Below are positions 7,959-15,500 of a stretch of 28,278 nt of DNA, in pieces (positions within the stretch are counted from its first letter, which is position 1; every line of letters begins with the position of its first letter). The translations under genes were made by a program, and so were the position numbers. The notes beneath the pieces are model-generated. The model did not search any database. It saw only the letters and a list, made by a program, of their open reading frames with translations, and was not told where the DNA came from. The stretch comes from JAKAQB01 sp035702855 (GTDB lineage Bacteria; Actinomycetota; Acidimicrobiia; Acidimicrobiales; Palsa-688), in NCBI GenBank assembly GCA_035702855.1, contig DASSZM010000020.1, positions 1 through 28,278 on the forward strand, read 5' to 3'.

Positions 7959-7979
7959 TCCGCTCCGGCCGGTCGGCCG

Positions 7980-8474
7980 CTACTCGTCGCTCCCGTCGCA
8001 GACCTCCCCCAGACCGTCGCGCACCGTGCGGGTGATGTCGGCCAGGGCGGCCAGCTGGGTGGGGCTCAGGCGGTCGACGAACCAGTGCCGCACCGAGCGG
8101 CAGTGACCGGGCGCCGCCGCCGCCAGCGTCTCCTCGCCGGCGTCGGTCAGCACGACGAAGTGCCCCCGCTGGTCGTTGGGGCAGCGCTGCCGGCACACCA
8201 GCCCGCGGCCGGCCATACGGGCGACGTGGTGCGACAGGCGGCTCTTCTCCCAGCCGAGCAGCCGCCCGAGCTCGAACGCCCGCATGCGGTGCTCGGCGGC
8301 CGCGCTCAGGGTCACCAGGACGGCGTAGTCCTGCAGTGACAGGCCGCTGCTGGCGGCGAGCTCCCGGTTGAGCCGCCCGCTCAGCATGCCCTGCATCTGC
8401 TGCAGGCCGGACCACGCCGCCTGCTCGTCCTCGGTGAGCCACCGGGTGCTGCTGTCGACGTCGCCGCCCATCAT
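7980..8474 (-). CDS. MarR family transcriptional regulator
   Basis: A 164-residue winged-helix protein. The dimer helix precedes LQDYAVLVTLSAAAEHRMRA; the recognition region is ELGRLLGWEKSRLSHHVARM; the wing is RQRCPNDQRGHFVVLTDAG, matching the MarR D-x-R-G/x-x-x-V-x-L-T pattern. A Cys in the wing (RQRCPND) could be redox-sensitive, which is inference. The first of two tandem ATGs follows GAGGAGGAC directly. It lies 48 nt downstream of yceI on the same strand, so yceI-marR is probably an autoregulated operon controlled from two inverted repeats at 9088-9134. A strong hairpin sits between the two genes. Confidence 0.88.
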   Translation of the reverse strand: MMGGDVDSSTRWLTEDEQAAWSGLQQMQGMLSGRLNRELAASSGLSLQDYAVLVTLSAAAEHRMRAFELGRLLGWEKSRLSHHVARMAGRGLVCRQRCPNDQRGHFVVLTDAGEETLAAAAPGHCRSVRHWFVDRLSPTQLAALADITRTVRDGLGEVCDGSDE

Positions 8475-8485
8475 GTCCTCCTCGT

Positions 8486-8514
8486 GGGCCGCCGGTCCCC
8501 GCGACCGGCGGCCC
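8486..8514 (-). terminator. Strong hairpin between yceI and marR (attenuator or partial terminator)
   Basis: A perfect 11-bp inverted repeat (GGGCCGCCGGT at 8486-8496, its complement at 8504-8514) with a 7-nt loop begins 8 nt after the yceI stop and ends just before the marR ribosome binding site. No U-run follows. It could lower marR expression relative to yceI or stabilise the upstream message. Confidence 0.5.
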
Positions 8515-8522
8515 GGACCGTC

Positions 8523-9071
8523 TCAGGCCGTCTTCACCGCCGAGATGTCGAACTCCAGGGTCACCTTCTCGCCCACCAGGACGCCGCCCGCCTCCAGCGG
8601 GGCGTTCCAGTTGACGCCCCAGTCCTTGCGGTTGATCGTCGTGCTGCCCTCGAAGCCGATGCGCTGGTTACCGAAGGGGTCCGTGGCGGCACCGGTGTGC
8701 TCGAAGTCTATGGCCACCGGCTTGGTGACGCCCTTGATCGTGAGGTCCCCGCGGACGGCGTACCGGTCGTCGCCGGCGCGCTCGACCGAGGTGCTCGTGA
8801 AGCGGATCTCCGGGAACTCGTCCATGGCCAGGAAGTCGTTGCTGCGCAGGTGGTTGTCCCGGTCGGCGTTGCCGGTGTCGATGCTCTTGGCCTGGATGAC
8901 GACCTCCACGCGCGACTGGGCCGGGTCGTCGACGTCGAAGTGGCCGCTGCCGGTCACGTCGGCGAACCTGCCGCGGACCTTGGTCACCATCGCATGGCGG
9001 GCGGTGAAGCCGATGGTGCTGTGGCTCATGTCGAGCGTGTAGTCGCCGGTGACGGACGTGGTCGTGGTCAT
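8523..9071 (-). CDS. YceI family lipid-binding-type protein
   Basis: A 182-residue protein covering the full YceI lipocalin-like barrel: GDYTLDMSHSTIGFTARHAMVTKVRGRF at the N-terminus (given here only by its ends GDYTLDMSHS and VTKVRGRF), DRDNHLRSNDFLAMDEFPEI in the middle, LTIKGVTKPVAIDF, and the end INRKDWGVNWN. YceI proteins bind polyisoprenoid or amide lipids and are often stress-induced; this one lacks a signal peptide, so it is probably cytoplasmic, as is common in actinobacteria. ATG 9071 has GAGGAG 6 nt upstream. Two inverted repeats in its 5' region and the downstream marR gene point to MarR repression. Confidence 0.9.
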   Translation of the reverse strand: MTTTTSVTGDYTLDMSHSTIGFTARHAMVTKVRGRFADVTGSGHFDVDDPAQSRVEVVIQAKSIDTGNADRDNHLRSNDFLAMDEFPEIRFTSTSVERAGDDRYAVRGDLTIKGVTKPVAIDFEHTGAATDPFGNQRIGFEGSTTINRKDWGVNWNAPLEAGGVLVGEKVTLEFDISAVKTA

Positions 9072-9087
9072 GGTCGCTCCTCCTCGG

Positions 9088-9101
9088 GTTGATCTGTCAA
9101 C
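9088..9101. promoter_or_regulatory. Putative MarR operator, proximal copy
   Basis: GTTGATCTGTCAAC is a 14-bp inverted repeat with one mismatch. It lies 17 nt before the yceI start codon. It matches the distal copy at 9121-9134 in 12 of 14 positions, and the two centres are 33 bp apart, close to three helical turns. Confidence 0.6.
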
Positions 9102-9120
9102 TAGATGTTCCCAGCATACC

Positions 9121-9134
9121 GTTGACTTGTCAAC
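9121..9134. promoter_or_regulatory. Putative MarR operator, distal copy, with embedded TTGACA
   Basis: GTTGACTTGTCAAC is a perfect 14-bp inverted repeat (GTTGAC-TT-GTCAAC). Read on the minus strand it also contains TTGACA, a consensus -35 hexamer for the yceI-marR operon, so a bound regulator would block RNA polymerase. The -10 partner is not obvious. Confidence 0.65.
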
Positions 9135-9191
9135 CTTTTGAGGGCGACCCTTAACCCTCCCCTGCCGGGGCACCTGGCAGGATGGGCGGCC

Positions 9192-9941
9192 ATGGCGACC
9201 AGCGACCCGCAGACCTCCACCCGCGCCGTGCCCCGGGGTCAGGAGGCCAACGTCCGCAGCCAGCGCCGGCGCTGGACCCGAGCCGTCGACCGGTGGGACC
9301 ACCACGGGGTGGTGGGGCTGGAGAAGATCATCGCGGCCGTCGTCGCCGAGACGGCCGCCCTCCACCCCGACCTGGCGGTGGACGTGGGCGCCGGGACCGG
9401 CGCCATCGCCCTGCCGATCGCCGCCTCGTGCAAGCGGGTGATCGCCGTCGACGTCAGCCAGGCCATGCTCGACCGCCTGGCCGAGCGCGCCGCCGCCCAG
9501 GGCGTCACCAACCTCGAGACGGTGGCCGCCCCGGCGGAGCAGCTCGAGCTCGAGCCGGGAAGCGTCGACGTGGTCGTGTCCAACTACGCCCTCCACCACC
9601 TGCTCGACGCCGACAAGCGGCAGTTCGTGCACCAGGCGGCGACCTGGCTGCGCCCGGGCGGCTCGCTGGTGATCGGCGACATGATGCTCGGGCGGGGCGC
9701 CGACAGCGAGGACCGGGCGATCATCGCCCAGAAGGTGACCCTCATGCTCAAGCGGGGCCCCGGGGGGTGGTGGCGGATCGCCAAGAACGCCTACCGCATG
9801 GCCACCCGCACCAGCGAGCGGCCGATCTCCATGCAGGCCTGGACCCAGCTGCTCGAGGGCGCCGGCTTCGTCGAGGTCACCGGCCGCCGGGTGGTCAACG
9901 AGGCCGGCCTGGTCATCGGCCGCCGGCCGCCGGCGGCCTGA
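9192..9941 (+). CDS. Class I SAM-dependent methyltransferase
   Basis: A 249-residue Rossmann-fold methyltransferase. Motif I is AVDVGAGTGAIALPIA, the acidic end of strand 2 is VIAVDVSQAMLDRL, motif II/III contains SVDVVVSNYALHHLLD, and the post-motif helix and strand are AATWLRPGGSLVIGDMM. The product class is methyltransferase type 11/25; the substrate is unknown. ATG 9192 is chosen over an in-frame TTG at 9138: a CAGGAT box (weak TAnnnT match) ends 8 nt upstream and the added N-terminus would have no conserved content. It diverges from yceI, so its transcription starts near the MarR operators, but I see no operator overlapping its own -10. Confidence 0.85.
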   Translation: MATSDPQTSTRAVPRGQEANVRSQRRRWTRAVDRWDHHGVVGLEKIIAAVVAETAALHPDLAVDVGAGTGAIALPIAASCKRVIAVDVSQAMLDRLAERAAAQGVTNLETVAAPAEQLELEPGSVDVVVSNYALHHLLDADKRQFVHQAATWLRPGGSLVIGDMMLGRGADSEDRAIIAQKVTLMLKRGPGGWWRIAKNAYRMATRTSERPISMQAWTQLLEGAGFVEVTGRRVVNEAGLVIGRRPPAA

Positions 9942-9950
9942 CGGGCGCAG

Positions 9951-9978
9951 CGGCCTGACGGTCAGCAGCAGCAGGCCG
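9951..9978. terminator. Hairpin between convergent genes, possible bidirectional terminator
   Basis: CGGCCTG at 9951-9957 pairs with CAGGCCG at 9972-9978. It lies between the stop of the methyltransferase (9941) and the stop of the convergent hydrolase (9992). No U-run follows on either side. Confidence 0.35.
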
Positions 9979-9991
9979 GGGCCGGGTCGCC

Positions 9992-11134
9992 TCAGGGGTC
10001 GGCCGGCGCCCCCGGGCAGCCGCCGACGATCGGGACCGCCGGGCCGGCGGTGAGCGCCGCCAGCCCGGGGTCCGCGGCGGCCGACTCGATCGACGCCGCC
10101 GTGTGCGTCGACCCGGCGAGGTAGCGCTGCCAGAAGGCGAGGGTGACGGCGTCGACCACCCGCCGGTAGGCGGGCGCCCGGGCGAGGTCCGGGTCCCGGA
10201 AGGCGGCCAGGTCGGCGGGGTCCAGGTACGGGCTGTGGTGGCCGGCCCCGAGCAGGTCGAGGTAGTAGCGGGCCCCCGTCTGGGCGTCGTAGATCTGCTG
10301 GCCGCACCCCGGCGGGTTGATCGGGTCCTGGTCGCCCTGGACCACCAGCAGGGGCACGGCGGCGTCGGGCTCGTAGCTCCCGGGGAAGGAGGTCAGCTCC
10401 GCGCCCGAGAGGATGACGGCGGCCCGCACCCCGCCGATGCGGCAGCAGGTGTTGTTCACGGCGGCGTCGGTCACGTCCCCCCCGTCGGAGTGGCCGACGA
10501 GGCCGACGCGGCCGGCGTCGACGGTGCCGGCCAGCACGCCGCCGGGATGGGACAGGGCGGCGACCACCGCCGCCAGCTCGGCGGGGTGGTGGACGATGTC
10601 GGCCTCGTCGAGGGGGCCGGCGCCGGGGGTCGTGAAGGGGTAGGAGGGCGCGGCGACCACGTAGCCCTCCCGGGTCCAGGACTCGAGCAGGAGGCTGTAG
10701 GCCGCCGGGCTGATGGCGTAGCCCTGCGAGAAGACGATGAGCGGCCAGCCGCCCGACGGGCGCAGCGGGGTGGCCCCGGTGCCGCTGGTCCGGGCCGGGT
10801 AGCGCACCGTCGTCGGCAGCGACGCCCCGCCGGCGGTCACGGTGACGGTGGCGATCCCCACCGGGTACGGGGGTGGGGGGACCGCCGGCGCCGTCGTGGT
10901 CGTGGTGGCCGGGACGGTGGTGGAGGTGGAGGAGGGGGAAGGGCTCGTGGCGTGCGTGGTCGTGGCGGTGCTCGCCGGGGCCGTCGCGTGACCGGTCGCG
11001 TCGGCGTGCCGCCGGCCTGCGGCGGGCAGGGCGGCGGCGGCGACCGCGGCGGTAACGGCGAGGACCGTGGCCACCACGAGCCAGCCGAGCCGGGCGCGCC
11101 GCCGTCGGCGGCGGACGGAGCGGGAGGAGAGCAA
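9992..11134 (-). CDS. Membrane-anchored alpha/beta hydrolase (dienelactone hydrolase/PAF acetylhydrolase-like)
   Basis: A 380-residue protein. An arginine-rich N-terminus (VRRRRRRARLG) precedes one hydrophobic segment (residues 17-38), then a Thr/Ser/Pro-rich linker (about 45-90), then an alpha/beta hydrolase domain. The nucleophile is S216 in GLVGHSDGG, the acid is D268 or D270 in VVQGDQDPINPP, and the base is H299/H300 in LLGAGHHSPYL. Topology suggests the catalytic domain is outside the membrane. A Cys pair (NNTCCRIGG) may form a disulfide. The substrate is unknown; esterase or lipase activity is the family expectation. TTG 11134 is chosen because a TACCGT box ends exactly 7 nt upstream; the frame is open further upstream but runs across the divergent gene's promoter. 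Confidence 0.75.
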   Translation of the reverse strand: MLSSRSVRRRRRRARLGWLVVATVLAVTAAVAAAALPAAGRRHADATGHATAPASTATTTHATSPSPSSTSTTVPATTTTTAPAVPPPPYPVGIATVTVTAGGASLPTTVRYPARTSGTGATPLRPSGGWPLIVFSQGYAISPAAYSLLLESWTREGYVVAAPSYPFTTPGAGPLDEADIVHHPAELAAVVAALSHPGGVLAGTVDAGRVGLVGHSDGGDVTDAAVNNTCCRIGGVRAAVILSGAELTSFPGSYEPDAAVPLLVVQGDQDPINPPGCGQQIYDAQTGARYYLDLLGAGHHSPYLDPADLAAFRDPDLARAPAYRRVVDAVTLAFWQRYLAGSTHTAASIESAAADPGLAALTAGPAVPIVGGCPGAPADP

Positions 11135-11141
11135 GGCATCG

Positions 11142-11147
11142 ACGGTA
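11142..11147 (-). promoter_or_regulatory. -10 box TACCGT of a leaderless promoter (alpha/beta hydrolase)
   Basis: On the minus strand TACCGT ends 7 nt before TTG 11134, the same geometry as other leaderless genes in this window. This spacing is the main argument for a TTG start. Confidence 0.45.
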
Positions 11148-11192
11148 GCGAGCGCGGCCGGCCCGGGCGGTACCGCCCGCCCCGGCCGGCGG

Positions 11193-11198
11193 TACCGT
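11193..11198 (+). promoter_or_regulatory. -10 box TACCGT of a leaderless promoter (RhtA-like gene)
   Basis: TACCGT ends 6 nt before GTG 11205. No ribosome binding site intervenes. Confidence 0.5.
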
Positions 11199-11204
11199 GG
11201 CGCG

Positions 11205-12134
11205 GTGACGGCCGGCAGCCTCCTGGATCGGGCCCCGGCGCCGTCGCTGGTGGCCGCCGGGGCGGTGTCGGTCCAGTTCGGCGCGGCGCTGGCCACCGGC
11301 CTGTTCGACCGGGTCGGCCCGGCCGGCGCCGTCACGCTGCGGGTGCTCTTCGCGGCCGCCGTCCTCGCCGTGGCCGTCCGCCCCCGCCCGTCCCTGGTCC
11401 GGCGCCTGCCCCGCCGGCGTGCCGACCTGGCGGTGGTCGTGGCCTTCGGGCTCGTGCTCGGCGGGATGAACCTGCACTTCTACGCGTCCATCGCCCGGAT
11501 CCCGCTCGGCGTGGCGGTGACCGTCGAGTTCGTGGGGCCGCTGGCGGTGACCATCGGCGGCTCCCGGCGGCGGCTCGACCTGCTGTGGGCCGCCCTGGTC
11601 GCCGCCGGGGTGCTCCTGCTCGCCGGGCCCGGCCTGCTGGGGGGCCACCGCCACCTCGACCCGGTCGGCGTGGGCCTGGCACTGGGCGCCGGTGCCTGCT
11701 GGGCCGCCTACATCCTGCTCTCCACCCAGACGGGCCGGCGGTTCCCCGGGAGCACCGGCCTGGCGCTGTCCATGGTGGTGGCGGCGGTGGCGCTCCTGCC
11801 CGTCGGGCTGGCGACCGCCGGCGCCCGGCTGTGGCACCCGGCGGTGCTGGCCGTCGGCCTGGCGGTCGCCGTCCTGTCCTCCGCCCTGCCCTACAGCCTC
11901 GAGCTCGCCGCCCTGCGGCGGCTGACGCCGCGGGCCTTCGGCATCCTCGCGAGCCTCGACCCGGCGGTGGCCGCCCTGGCCGGACTGCTGGTGCTCGGCC
12001 AGCACCTCTCGCTGACCGAGCTCGGGGCGCTCGTGGCGGTCGCGGTGGCCAACGCCGGCAGCTCCGCCGTCGACGCCCGCCGGCAGCGGGCCGGCCCGAG
12101 CGACGAACTCGCCGCCACGGCGCGCCTCGGCTGA
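11205..12134 (+). CDS. EamA/RhtA-like DMT exporter
   Basis: A 309-residue integral membrane protein with ten hydrophobic segments in two five-helix EamA halves. The N-terminal VQFGAALATGLFDRVGPAGA and following LRVLFAAAVLAVAV resemble RhtA (threonine/homoserine exporter, COG5006), as does the second-half PYSLELAALRRLTPRAFGIL with LDPAVAALAGLLVLGQ. It should export a small amino acid or related metabolite, which is a family-based inference. GTG 11205 is chosen from the TACCGT box 6 nt upstream. It diverges from the alpha/beta hydrolase with separate -10 boxes about 45 bp apart. A hairpin follows its stop. Confidence 0.82.
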   Translation: MTAGSLLDRAPAPSLVAAGAVSVQFGAALATGLFDRVGPAGAVTLRVLFAAAVLAVAVRPRPSLVRRLPRRRADLAVVVAFGLVLGGMNLHFYASIARIPLGVAVTVEFVGPLAVTIGGSRRRLDLLWAALVAAGVLLLAGPGLLGGHRHLDPVGVGLALGAGACWAAYILLSTQTGRRFPGSTGLALSMVVAAVALLPVGLATAGARLWHPAVLAVGLAVAVLSSALPYSLELAALRRLTPRAFGILASLDPAVAALAGLLVLGQHLSLTELGALVAVAVANAGSSAVDARRQRAGPSDELAATARLG

Positions 12135-12135
12135 G

Positions 12136-12174
12136 CCCGCTCCACCTGCCGGTGTCGATCGCGGGCGGAGCGGG
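12136..12174 (+). terminator. Hairpin after the RhtA-like gene
   Basis: CCCGCTCC (12136-12143) pairs with GGAGCGGG (12167-12174) across a 23-nt loop, starting 1 nt after the stop codon. No U-run follows, so it is a weak terminator candidate. Confidence 0.35.
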
Positions 12175-12223
12175 TACGCAAGCACCCGGTCGGTCCCGTC
12201 TTCCCGAGGAGAGCAGGCAGCGC

Positions 12224-12526
12224 ATGCCCACACGCGAGGAGGTCCTCCGCCGTATCGACGCCGGCGAGGGCTACGAGGACGCCGGCCGGGCGCTGGGCAT
12301 CCCCGCCGGGCTCGCCTACCTGATCGCCACCGGCCTCCCCGCCGACGGCAGCGACAGCCTCGCCCCCGAGGACTACGAGCGGCCGGGCCTCCGCCTGGGG
12401 GGTACCCAGGCCCTGCTCGGCGTGCCCCACCACAACCCCTCCGAGCGGCGCAGCATCAGCGAGTTCGTGCACGGCCGGGTCCGGGCCGACGCCCAGATGC
12501 GCGCCGCCGCCACCACCCAGCAGTAG
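12224..12526 (+). CDS. Small helix-turn-helix-like protein upstream of formate dehydrogenase
   Basis: A 100-residue soluble protein. Residues 3-37 (EEVLRRIDAGEGYEDAGRAL, then GIPAGLAYLIATG) have the shape of a helix-turn-helix in which a basic helix is followed by G-Y-E-D-A-G and a second helix. The remainder is polar and contains HHNPSERRSI and a helical tail RVRADAQMRAAA. I do not recognise a named family. ATG 12224 has GAGGAG about 12 nt upstream. The stop is 10 nt before the formate dehydrogenase alpha start, so it is the first gene of that operon. A regulator, a cofactor-insertion chaperone or an accessory subunit are all possible; the position argues for a role tied to the dehydrogenase. 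Confidence 0.75.
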   Translation: MPTREEVLRRIDAGEGYEDAGRALGIPAGLAYLIATGLPADGSDSLAPEDYERPGLRLGGTQALLGVPHHNPSERRSISEFVHGRVRADAQMRAAATTQQ

Positions 12527-12536
12527 AGGAGACGAC

Positions 12537-15500
12537 ATGACGACCTGGCTCGGCAACTGGCCCGCGCTCCGGCAACTGACCGGCCCGGACCCGCTCGGGC
12601 GGGGCGCGGCGGCCGCCTCCCGCAAGACCCGCCGCCTCACGGCCCGGGTCGCCGGCGCCGACCGGGTCGTGAAGTCCGTCTGCCCCTACTGCGCAGTCGG
12701 GTGCGGGCAGAACGTCTACGTCGCGGACGACCAGGTCATCCAGATCGAGGGCGACCCGGACTCGCCGGTCAGCCGCGGCCGGCTGTGCCCGAAGGGATCG
12801 GCGAGCCTGCAGCTCACCACCGGGCCCAACCGCGGCCACCAGGTGCTCTACCGCCGCCCGCACGGGACCGACTGGGAGCCGCTCGACCTCGACACCGCCC
12901 TCGACATGGTCGCCGACCGGGTGATCGCCGCCCGCCGGGAGGGCTGGCAGTGGGAGCAGGACGGCAAGCGCGTGCGCCGGACGATGGGCCTGGCGAGCCT
13001 CGGCGGTGCCACCCTCGACAACGAGGAGAACTACCTCATCAAGAAGCTGTTCTCCTCCCTCGGGGTCGTCCAGGTCGAGAACCAGGCCCGGATCTGCCAC
13101 AGCTCGACGGTCGTGGGGCTCGGCACCTCCTTCGGGCGGGGGGGCTCCACCACCTTCCCCGGCGACCTCCAGAACAGCGACTGCATCGTCATCCAGGGCT
13201 CCAACATGGCGGAGTCCCACCCCGTGGCCTACCAGTGGGTGGTGGAGGCCAAGGCGCGCGGCGCCGCCGTCATCCACATCGACCCCCGCTTCAGCCGCAC
13301 GAGCGCCCTGGCCGACGTGTACGTCCCCCTGCGCGCCGGCACCGACATCGCCTTCCTCGGGGGCGTCATCAACCACGTCCTCACGGAGGGGAAGTGGTTC
13401 GAGGAGTACGTCAAGGCCTACACCAATGCCTCGACGATCGTCTCCGAGGACTTCCGCGACACCGAGGACCTCGGGGGCCTGTTCTCCGGCTTCCACGAGG
13501 GGACCCGCCACTACGAGCCCGACAGCTGGCAGTACGAGGGCATGGTCGTCGGGGCCGCCTCGGGGTCGCGGGACCAGGAGTACAACGAGCTGACCCACGA
13601 CGGCGAGAGCCGCGCCTCCTCCGGCCACGGGGAGTCCCACGGCTCGGGCGGCCCCGCGCTGCACGGCAACCCCGAGCGCGACGAGACGCTGCAGCACCCC
13701 CGCTGCGTGTTCCAGATCCTGAAGCGCCACTACGCCCGCTACACCCCCGAGCTCGTGGAGGAGATCTGCGGCGTGCCGCCCGAGACGTTCCGGCGCGTGT
13801 GCGACCTCATCACCGCCAACTCCAACCGGGACCGCACGACGGCGTTCGTCTACGCCGTCGGCTGGACCCAGCACACCGTCGGCGTGCAGTTCATCCGGGC
13901 GGCGTCGATCCTGCAGCTCCTGCTCGGCAACATCGGCCGCCCGGGCGGTGGCATCGAGGCCATGCGGGGCCACGCCAGCATCCAGGGCTCGAGTGACATC
14001 CCGACGCTGTTCGACCTGCTGCCCGGCTACCTGCCGATGCCCCACGCCCACCAGCACGAGACCCTCGCCGACTTCGTGAAGGCCGATTCCGCCCAGCGCG
14101 GCTACTGGGCCAACATGGACGCCTACATGGTGAGCCTGCTGAAGGCGTGGTGGGGCCCGAAGGCGACGCCGGACAACGACTTCTGCTTCGACTACCTGCC
14201 CCGCATCACCGGCAGCCACAGCACCTACGACACCGTCGTCGAGCAGCTGGAGGGGCGCTGCAAGGGCTACTTCCTCATGGGCGAGAACCCGGCGGTGGGC
14301 TCCGCCAACTCCCACCTCCAGCGCATGGCGATGGCGCAGCTCGACTGGCTGGTCGTACGGGACTTCGCCCAGATCGAGTCGGCCACGTGGTGGAAGGACG
14401 GCCCGGAGATCGAGACCGGCGAGCTGACCACGGAGGACATCGCCACCGAGGTGTTCTTCTTCCCGGCCGCCGCCCACATCGAGAAGGCCGGCAGCTTCAC
14501 CAACACCCAGCGCCTGCTCCAGTGGCACCACCAGGCGGTGGAGCCCCGGGGTGACTGCCGCAGCGACCTGTGGTTCACCTACCACCTGGGGCGCAGGATC
14601 CGCGAGAAGCTGGCGGGCTCGACCGACGAGATGGACCGCCCCGTCCTCGACCTCACCTGGGACTACCCGACGGAGGGGCCCAACGACGAGCCGGTGGCCG
14701 AGGCGGTCCTGGCCGAGATCAACGGCTGGGACGCCGACGGCAAGCACCTGTCGAGCTACACGCAGCTCGCCGCCGACGGCTCCACGGTGTGCGGCTGCTG
14801 GATCTACTGCGGCGTGTACGCCGACGGCGTCAACCAGGCGACCCGCCGCAAGCCGTACCTGCAGCAGGACTGGACCGGTCGGGAGTGGGGCTGGGCCTGG
14901 CCGGCCAACCGGCGCATCCTCTACAACCGGGCCTCGGCCGACCCGTCGGGCAAGCCGTGGAGCGAGCGCAAGGCCTACATCTGGTGGGACGCCGAGGAGG
15001 GCAAGTGGGTCGGCCACGACGTGCCCGACTTCGTGCCCGACAAGCGGCCCGACTACGAGCCCCCCGACGGCGCCATCGGCCCGGAGGGGCTCTCCGGCTC
15101 CGATCCGTTCATCATGCAGGGCGACGGCCGGGGCTGGCTGTTCGCGCCGGCCGGCGTGGTCGACGGCCCCCTCCCGACGCACTACGAGCCGCAGGACTCG
15201 CCGTTCACCAACCCGCTGTACCCCGACCACGACCGCAACCCCGCCCGCCGGCTCTACCCCCGGCCGGGCAACCGCCTGCAACCGAGCGGCGACGAGCCGG
15301 GCGCCGAGGTGTTCCCGTTCGTGCTCACCACCTACCGGCTGACCGAGCACTTCACCTCGGGCGGCATGAGCCGCTGGGCGCCCTACCTCTCCGAGCTCCA
15401 GCCGGCCCTCGCCGTCGAGGTGTCCCCCGAGCTCGCCGCCGACCGGGGCCTGACCAACTGGGGGTGGGCCACGGTCGTCAGCGCCCGGGGGGCGATCGAG

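Noticed and set aside
9138..9191. Upstream TTG start for the methyltransferase
   Set aside because: It would begin 4 nt from the distal MarR operator, with no ribosome binding site or TAnnnT box, and adds 18 residues without conservation signs.
8523..12233. A 1236-codon minus-strand open frame ending in YceI
   Set aside because: Only the last 182 codons are YceI. The upstream part lacks domains, runs antisense to the methyltransferase and the RhtA-like gene and out of frame with the hydrolase, and yceI has its own ribosome binding site and operators at 9071-9134.
13095..13097. Selenocysteine codon in formate dehydrogenase alpha
   Set aside because: The codon at the metal-ligand position is TGC, not TGA, and the frame is uninterrupted.
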